A stretch of 64,000 bases of DNA. Origin: Hymenobacter volaticus. Its GTDB lineage: Bacteria; Bacteroidota; Bacteroidia; Cytophagales; Hymenobacteraceae. The stretch spans positions 3,015,501 to 3,079,500 of the forward strand of contig NZ_CP095061.1 of the NCBI RefSeq assembly GCF_022921055.1, read 5' to 3'. Positions 58,968 to 64,000 of this stretch are shown here, one piece after another (position 1 is the first letter of the stretch; each line of letters opens with the position of its first letter). The notes beneath the pieces were generated by a model. It had not been told where the DNA came from, made no database searches, and saw only the letters and a list, made by a program, of their open reading frames with translations. The position numbers were made by a program, and so were the translations under genes.

Positions 58968-59612
58968 CTAAGCTGGTAGCGTCTGGTTTCGGTGACGCCA
59001 TTTGGCTACAGCACCCAGGAGCACCGAAAAAAGCAGAATAACCAGCAGCACCAACAAGCTATTCACCAGCACCTGCCGATACCCCAAGGCCCCGACATTC
59101 ACAAACGGATACGGGTAGAAGTTGGCCATCGACCCGTGCAACAAGGTGTACGCCAGGTAAGCCGCCGGATAAATCAGCCAATAGGGCAAGGTTTGCAGCC
59201 GCACAGGCTTCGTGGAAACAAACCAGAGCCAGTAGCAAAGCATGTACAAAGGTACGAGCCCATGAATGATGTTGTCGGCTACGCGGCCCCATTCGTCCAA
59301 TGGCACCAACCCGCGCAGTACCGTTTGGTACACCACGCCAACCACCAAAATGTACACCGTAACGGCCGTGCCCACTTCAGGACGGGAAGCAAAGCGCGTT
59401 AGTCCTGTGCTACTGCCCGTACTAGCAGCTAGCAAATACAGCACGACCAGCGCATTGGTGAGAATGGTGAAGTAGCTAAAAAAGCGAATCACCATTTCAA
59501 CTGCCGGTAGTTGCCGATTAGTGTACGTCAGGTAAAACTGCAGGGCGATACCTGTTATGCCTAACACGGCTCCAACGGCCGCAAAAGTAGTTTTGTAGCT
59601 CTTCTCAGCCAT
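58968..59612 (-). CDS. Pr6Pr family membrane protein
   Basis: 214 residues, six membrane segments. Characteristic pieces are F-S-Y-F-T-I-L-T-N (about 44-52), D-N-I-I-H-G-L-V-P (about 111-119) and Y-P-Y-P-F-V-N-V (about 165-172), as in the FAR-17a/Pr6Pr group. Eukaryotic relatives include fatty-acid ester hydrolases (AIG1/ADTRP); the bacterial role is unknown. The TACTTTTG box inside its first codons is probably chance. Confidence 0.85.
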   Translation of the reverse strand: MAEKSYKTTFAAVGAVLGITGIALQFYLTYTNRQLPAVEMVIRFFSYFTILTNALVVLYLLAASTGSSTGLTRFASRPEVGTAVTVYILVVGVVYQTVLRGLVPLDEWGRVADNIIHGLVPLYMLCYWLWFVSTKPVRLQTLPYWLIYPAAYLAYTLLHGSMANFYPYPFVNVGALGYRQVLVNSLLVLLVILLFSVLLGAVAKWRHRNQTLPA

Positions 59613-59693
59613 GCTAGGTCCTCAGGGTTATAATGGTGGAAGCAGGATAAGTACGACAGGCACGACGCATCAGCTGACCTAGTTCAGTACTGC

Positions 59694-60248
59694 TTACTCC
59701 TTGGCAACGGGCGGCCCTAGCACTTGAATGTCGTGGGCCGCGAAAAGCTTAACTGTTTCATCGGGCGTTGGCGGCTTCTTCAGGCTGGAGAAAGCAACAA
59801 ATAGCTCTTCCAGTTTCCCGGCGGGTTGCAGCGAAACCAGCGTGTGGCCTTTGGCACTTATCTGAATTCAGGAGTGAGGTACGTTGCGCGGCATAAAAAT
59901 ACTTTCGCCGGTTTTGAGCGAGTACTTCTCTTTGCCTACCTGAAATTAGAATTCCCCTTCCAGCACGTAGAAACCTTCGTCTTGGCTCAGATGCATGTGC
60001 AGGGGCGTACCCTTTCCCGGAGTCAACTGGTTCTGCTCGAAAAGCAGCAGGCCCCCATCCGTATCCTTGCCCGATACCTTTATATCGATGATGTTGGTGT
60101 TGACGCCCATGCTCTGAATGTGCCCGTGATAACGCCCTTCCCCGGCCGACACTTTGAAGCCCGGCCCGGTTTGCGTATTCCAGTGGAGCAAGTTGGGCAT
60201 GCTAAATGGCAGCGCCAGCGTAGCCAGCATAAATGTTCTTCTTTTCAT
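59694..60248 (-). pseudogene. cupin gene with two in-frame stop codons
   Basis: An intact reading frame of 184 codons runs from ATG 60248 to TAA 59694 but is broken twice: TAA at 59946-59948 (after E-G-E-F) and TGA at 59868-59870 (after N-V-P-H-S). Family consensus suggests Tyr and Trp at these points, so both are simple substitutions, not frameshifts. The N-terminus is a signal (M-K-R-R-T-F-M), and the cupin core keeps P-L-H-M-H-L-S-Q-D-E (metal His) and P-R-N-V-P-H. The first 100 residues could be made but would lack half of the cupin barrel. It is best read as a recent pseudogene. Confidence 0.82.
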
Positions 60249-60318
60249 GGCTTTCGACGTTTCAGGTTTCCTGTCCAGGCTTGGCGCGCATTAGCTGTCT
60301 TCACTCCACTACAACGCA

Positions 60319-60350
60319 ATTAGCCGAAGCATACATATGCTTCGGCTAAT
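60319..60350 (-). terminator. hairpin after mutS2
   Basis: Arms 60319-60333 and 60336-60350 are a perfect 15-base inverted repeat with a 2-base gap. It lies 25 bases beyond the mutS2 stop on the minus strand. Confidence 0.7.
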
Positions 60351-60374
60351 ATACAGATGCGTAACTGATCTACT

Positions 60375-62792
60375 TTACTTCAATACTGCGACAGTGGCAC
60401 CATCGCCGCCCCGGTCGGCGTGCTCATCGGCTACGCTGGCTACTTGGCGGGTACGGTGCAGGTAGTCGCGTACTACTTGGCGGAGTACACCGTTGCCGCG
60501 GCCGTGCAGAAACTTGATTTCCGGCACACCGAGCATCACCGCATCATCCACGTAGGCCATGATCTTGTTGAGCGCATCTTCGGCCCGCTCGCCGCGCAAA
60601 TCCAGCGTCGGGCTGAAGTTCGACATCTTGCCCGTGGTGTCGAAGCCAGAATACTGCGCGGGCGCTTTCCGGGCCGCCTCCTTTTCCCGCTCCCGGATTT
60701 CGTTGCGCGTAAGCTTCTCGAGCTGATTAACCTTGACGATGGTTTTCATGCCCCCGAAGCTCACTTCGGCCGTTTTGCCTTTCACGCTCATCAGCTCGCC
60801 GTAGCCTTCCTGCCCAATCAGAGCCACTTTGTCGCCGGCTTTGAGTGAACCTACTTCGGCTAGTTCCCGCGTGCCTTTCGGTTTGGGCGGCTCGATTTGC
60901 AGCTTCTCGCGCACAAACGTATCCAGCTTACCGCGGGCTTCCTTGGTGCGTTCTTTGTCGGCTTGGCCCAACCGGATTTCCTGGATGGTCGCCTCAATCT
61001 GCTGGTTGGTGTCTTTCAGCAAGGCCTTGGCCTTCTGTTTGGCGTCGCGCAGCACATCGAGCGTGGTATCGTCGAGGTACTTCTTCAGGTCTTGGTACTC
61101 TTGAGCCGCTTTCTTAAGGCGTCGCTCCTGCTTAACAGCTTCGGCCGTACGGGCTTCGAGGTCGGTTTTCTCTTTTTCCAGACCTTCCAACAGCCGGTCG
61201 TAGCGGATTTTGTCTTTACCAACGAGCTGCGTGGCCCGCTCTACAAGTTGCTTGGGCAACCCAATTTTGCGGGCAATTTCGATGGCAAACGACGAGCCGG
61301 GCTTGCCGATTTCTAGGCGGTAAAGCGGCTGCAACTGCTCGGGGTCGTAGCGCATGGCCCCGTTCACGATGCCCGGCGTACGCTCTGCAAAGTTCTTGAG
61401 GTTGGTGTAGTGTGTGGTGATAACGCCAAAGCTGCGGGCCCGATTCAGCTGTTCCAATATCGCCTCGGCAATGGCACCGCCCAACGAGGGCTCGGTACCC
61501 GTACCGAACTCGTCGATGAGCACCAGGCTGCGCTTGTTGGCCAACGTCACGAACTGCTTCATGCTCAGCAAGTGCGATGAATACGTACTCAAGTCGTTTT
61601 CCAGGCTTTGCTCGTCGCCGATGTCAAGGAAGATGTCATCGAACATACCCGCCTCCGAGTTTTCGCCGGCCGGTATCAGCAAGCCGCACTGCAGCATGTA
61701 CTGCACCAAGCCCACCGTCTTCATAGTCACGGACTTACCACCCGCGTTGGGCCCCGAAATCAAGAGAATGCGCTGCTCGTAGTTGAGCTCCATATCGAGC
61801 GGCACCACCTCACGTGGGTCGTCTTTGGCGTGCTTCTGGAAAGTGAGATACAGCAACGGGTGGCGCACCTGCTTCCAGCGCGCCACTGGCCGAGCGCTTA
61901 AGGTTGGCAACGTAGCTTCCAACTCTATAGCCAGCCGCGCCTTGGCCCGAATAAAGTCAATCAGGCCGAGGTATTGGTATGCCTTGCGCAAATCCGGAAT
62001 GTGCGGCCGCAGCTGATCGGTCAAGGCCGTCAGAATCCGAATCAGCTCGCGCTGATAGGCGTTTTCTAGGTCCTTGATGTCGTTGTTCAACTCGAACACC
62101 GCTTCCGGCTCGATGTACACAGTCTGGCCCGAAGCCGATTCATCGTGAATCAAGCCCTTCACCCGCCGCTTGTGCTCGGCAATGATGGGCAGCACGAGGC
62201 GGCCACCGCGGATGGTCGGCTCGGCATCGCCGGGCACCCACCCCTCCGACTTGGCGTGGCGCAGAATACCCGCAATCTGCTTGCGCAGTTGCCCCTGACG
62301 CGCAATCAGTTCCTGCCGGATTTGGCTCAGCAAGGGCGAGGCGTTGTCGCGGACGGCGCCTTCGTCGTCCACCACTTTGTCGAGAGCGGCCAGCAGGTTG
62401 CGGTCTACTTGTACGCCTATGCCCAACAGGCGCAGGGTCGGGTACAGCTCTTCAGGCGCCTGGCTAAAGAAGGTCAGGGCCTGCCGAATGGTGCGTAAGC
62501 TCATTTTCACGGCAAAAAAGGCCGCTACATCCAGGAAAGCACCGGGCAGACTAGCGCGCACCAGCTGCGGGTTTACGTCGTGGTAGTGTGAGCTTGGGAA
62601 ATCGGCCCCGCTGTGGAGCAGGCCGCGGAATTCATCGGTTTGCAGCAGTAGCTTCTCGAGCTGGTCGTGCTTGGTCTGGAAGGTCATCTTGGCCACAAAC
62701 TGGCGGCCTAGCGTGCTCAGACACATCGATTCCAGCATTTCGCGCAATTGCGCGAAGCCTATCTTTTGCTCGAAGTTATTGGGAAGAATCAA
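60375..62792 (-). CDS. mutS2: endonuclease MutS2
   Basis: 805 residues. A MutS-like core and clamp are followed by the ATPase: S-G-P-N-A-G-G-K-S-V-T (Walker A, about 344), D-I-G-D-E-Q-S (motif), and L-I-D-E-F-G-T-G-T-E-P (Walker B and signature). The C-terminal Smr nuclease domain shows L-D-L-R-G-E-R and H-G-R-G-N-G. MutS2 acts against recombination intermediates or rescues stalled ribosomes, depending on species. The start is a TTG at 62792 that gives M-I-L-P-N-N-F-E, as in related proteins; an in-frame stop follows upstream. Confidence 0.95.
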   Translation of the reverse strand: MILPNNFEQKIGFAQLREMLESMCLSTLGRQFVAKMTFQTKHDQLEKLLLQTDEFRGLLHSGADFPSSHYHDVNPQLVRASLPGAFLDVAAFFAVKMSLRTIRQALTFFSQAPEELYPTLRLLGIGVQVDRNLLAALDKVVDDEGAVRDNASPLLSQIRQELIARQGQLRKQIAGILRHAKSEGWVPGDAEPTIRGGRLVLPIIAEHKRRVKGLIHDESASGQTVYIEPEAVFELNNDIKDLENAYQRELIRILTALTDQLRPHIPDLRKAYQYLGLIDFIRAKARLAIELEATLPTLSARPVARWKQVRHPLLYLTFQKHAKDDPREVVPLDMELNYEQRILLISGPNAGGKSVTMKTVGLVQYMLQCGLLIPAGENSEAGMFDDIFLDIGDEQSLENDLSTYSSHLLSMKQFVTLANKRSLVLIDEFGTGTEPSLGGAIAEAILEQLNRARSFGVITTHYTNLKNFAERTPGIVNGAMRYDPEQLQPLYRLEIGKPGSSFAIEIARKIGLPKQLVERATQLVGKDKIRYDRLLEGLEKEKTDLEARTAEAVKQERRLKKAAQEYQDLKKYLDDTTLDVLRDAKQKAKALLKDTNQQIEATIQEIRLGQADKERTKEARGKLDTFVREKLQIEPPKPKGTRELAEVGSLKAGDKVALIGQEGYGELMSVKGKTAEVSFGGMKTIVKVNQLEKLTRNEIREREKEAARKAPAQYSGFDTTGKMSNFSPTLDLRGERAEDALNKIMAYVDDAVMLGVPEIKFLHGRGNGVLRQVVRDYLHRTRQVASVADEHADRGGDGATVAVLK

Positions 62793-62918
62793 ATCAGGTA
62801 GATGGTAATGGGTAGTAGGTATTCAGATCAGAATACGAAGATAAACACGCGGGAAGGCAGGAAAGATTCATTAATTGAAATGTAACGTTACACTTCGTCT
62901 TGGTAGGCAAGTTTGACG

Positions 62919-63677
62919 CTACATCTCCCCTTCCACTCCTAGCCCAAACAGCGCAAAGTCGTACTTCACGGGGTCGGTAGGGTCGAAATCGCGGAGGTGG
63001 GCGGTGAGGTCCTCGGCGGCCAGCCAATCCATTTGCTTGCGGTCCAGCAACCCTAGGCGGCGCGCCACGCGTTCCACGTGCACATCGCAAGGGCAGATTA
63101 GCTCGCTCATGGGCAGGCGGGTCCAGAGGCCGAAGTCCACGCCCCGGTCGTCTTGCCTCACCATCCAGCGCAAATACATGTTCACGCGCTTGCAGGCTGA
63201 GCCACGGGCGGGCGTGGCTACGTGTTTGCGGGTGCGTTGGGGCGCGTCGGGCAGACTGAAGAACAGATTATGGAAGTTTTCGAGCCGCTCTTTTTGCGTG
63301 GTACCAAGTAAGAAACCGTCCTCCAGCGTGTCGTGGCTGGTGTAGAACCAGCGCAGCCAGTGCACGAAGTACAACAAGTCGGTGTCGCAGAAGGTACGGT
63401 GGCAAAACCCGAGCAGGCGCTTCAGGTCTTCGTCTTCGTGCTGCGTAATGAACTGGTAGGGCGCATCATCCATGCGCCGCATCAGTTCGTGGCATTTGCT
63501 GATGATGGTCGGCCGGCGGCCCCAAGCCAGTAGCGCCGCAAACATTCCACTAATTTCCACATCCTGCCGCTGCGTGAAGCGGTGCGGGATGCTGATGGGG
63601 TCGTTGAGGACGAAAGCCGGGCGGTTGTAGTGGTCGTACTGCTCCTCTAGCAGGGTACGAACCTGAGCGTGGTTCAT
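62919..63677 (-). CDS. TIGR02757/DUF2400 family protein
   Basis: 252 residues from ATG 63677. The N-terminus has D-P-I-S-I-P-H-R-F and the core M-F-A-A-L-L-A-W-G-R-R, typical of TIGR02757. K-R-V-N-M-Y-L-R-W-M-V-R and C-P-C-D-V-H-V-E-R-V-A resemble the helix-hairpin-helix DNA-glycosylase-like region, and a late D-P-x-x-P-V-K-Y-D-F-A-L-F closes the family. Its function is unknown but a DNA-repair role is plausible, as it lies just upstream of mutS2 on the same strand. Confidence 0.92.
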   Translation of the reverse strand: MNHAQVRTLLEEQYDHYNRPAFVLNDPISIPHRFTQRQDVEISGMFAALLAWGRRPTIISKCHELMRRMDDAPYQFITQHEDEDLKRLLGFCHRTFCDTDLLYFVHWLRWFYTSHDTLEDGFLLGTTQKERLENFHNLFFSLPDAPQRTRKHVATPARGSACKRVNMYLRWMVRQDDRGVDFGLWTRLPMSELICPCDVHVERVARRLGLLDRKQMDWLAAEDLTAHLRDFDPTDPVKYDFALFGLGVEGEM

Positions 63678-63737
63678 TGTTGAAAGCAAGATGAAAGTGG
63701 GCGCCTGAGCACAAGGCAGTTTACCAACAAAGCAAAA

Positions 63738-63806
63738 GCAGTAAGAGGTGAGACTTGCGTTCTAAGGGCTAATTAGCGTTGGAACGAAAGTCTCACCTCT
63801 TACTGC
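63738..63806. terminator. long hairpin before the DPBB gene end
   Basis: Arms 63738-63762 and 63782-63806 pair over 25 bases with one mismatch around a 19-base loop. It lies just after the stop of the right-edge gene (minus strand) and before the TIGR02757 start, so it probably terminates that gene. Confidence 0.6.
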
Positions 63807-63824
63807 TTACGTCTTTGCTTTCCG

Positions 63825-64000
63825 CTACGGCACGTAGCTCGTCTCGACGCGGAAACGGGCATCGGGCGTAGCCAGGCGCTGCACAGCACGGGGCGAAAGA
63901 CGCACCAAGATGTTGTTGTTTTCGCCGGTATTAGGCAGCACCCCAATCACGCGCACGTACACCGACTGTCCGTTCATGATGTTGCGCACCTGCATAATGG
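63825..64000 (-). CDS. C-terminal end of an RlpA-like double-psi beta-barrel protein
   Basis: Fifty-seven codons are present; the gene runs off the right edge, so its start is unseen. The readable tail has V-Y-V-R-V-I-G-V-L-P, L-V-R-L-S-P-R-A-V-Q-R-L, and F-R-V-E-T-S-Y-V-P before TAG. This resembles the double-psi beta-barrel domain that ends many Bacteroidota LysM/RlpA-type envelope proteins. The assignment rests on a short tail and is moderate at best. Confidence 0.5.
   Translation of the reverse strand, partial: IMQVRNIMNGQSVYVRVIGVLPNTGENNNILVRLSPRAVQRLATPDARFRVETSYVP

Overview
The window reads as chromosomal DNA of a GC-rich Bacteroidota, most like the Cytophagales genus Hymenobacter. 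This is inferred from gene content only: a type IX secretion C-terminal signal, a Bacteroidota-type MutS2 start, an M2 lipoprotein peptidase, the DUF4112, SseB-C and DACNV families, and a few TAnnTTTG (-7 type) promoter boxes. Shine-Dalgarno sites are not evident before most starts. I recognised no rRNA, tRNA, integrase, transposase, phage gene or CRISPR array.

Layout. 0-5 kb: C-terminal part of an AddB-like nuclease, a yeast-type cytosine deaminase, a LacI regulator, a zinc-ribbon/membrane pair and an MscS channel. 5-17 kb: CLC chloride channel, Na+/H+ antiporter, flavoprotein, a DUF937-OmpA envelope protein, and a GH9 cellulase divergent from a second LacI regulator. 15-23 kb: an alpha/beta hydrolase with a TPR-like tail, a DisA-like (DACNV) protein, an aldo/keto reductase, DUF4112 and a histidine kinase. 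23-27 kb: a short HlyD-like adaptor followed by a large outer-membrane barrel carrying a kinase-like domain. 27-32 kb: lipoprotein-SCO-cytochrome c operon, SseB-like, DUF2062, BrkB and a copper-storage protein. 32-37 kb: RecQ, an S24 regulator, pirin and an esterase. 37-44 kb: M2 peptidase, MtfA/SEC-C fusion, LMW phosphatase, PD40 repeat protein and a Tat-exported sugar isomerase. 44-46 kb: gluconate permease and gluconokinase. 46-55 kb: DbpA helicase, RlmL-type methyltransferase, an unknown membrane protein, DinB, FucP-type and DctA-type transporters, MurB. 55-64 kb: a secreted phospholipase-D-fold protein with a T9SS tail, RlmF, Pr6Pr, a broken cupin gene, MutS2, a TIGR02757 protein and the end of a DPBB protein.

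Eight single-base deletions, all beside G or C runs, break seven otherwise normal genes in the first 34 kb (AddB, CLC twice, antiporter, GH9, hydrolase, DACNV, RecQ). Restoring one base each gives full-length proteins, and every corrected length is a multiple of three. This looks more like consensus error than biology. The cupin gene at 59.7-60.2 kb is different: it carries two in-frame stop codons and looks like a real pseudogene.

The most unusual items are the barrel with a kinase-like domain and its adaptor neighbour, the DACNV protein, the OB-fold/Fn3/double-HKD/T9SS protein, the MtfA-SEC-C fusion, and a family of palindromic intergenic repeats at 22.9, 34.5, 46.4 and 55.4 kb.
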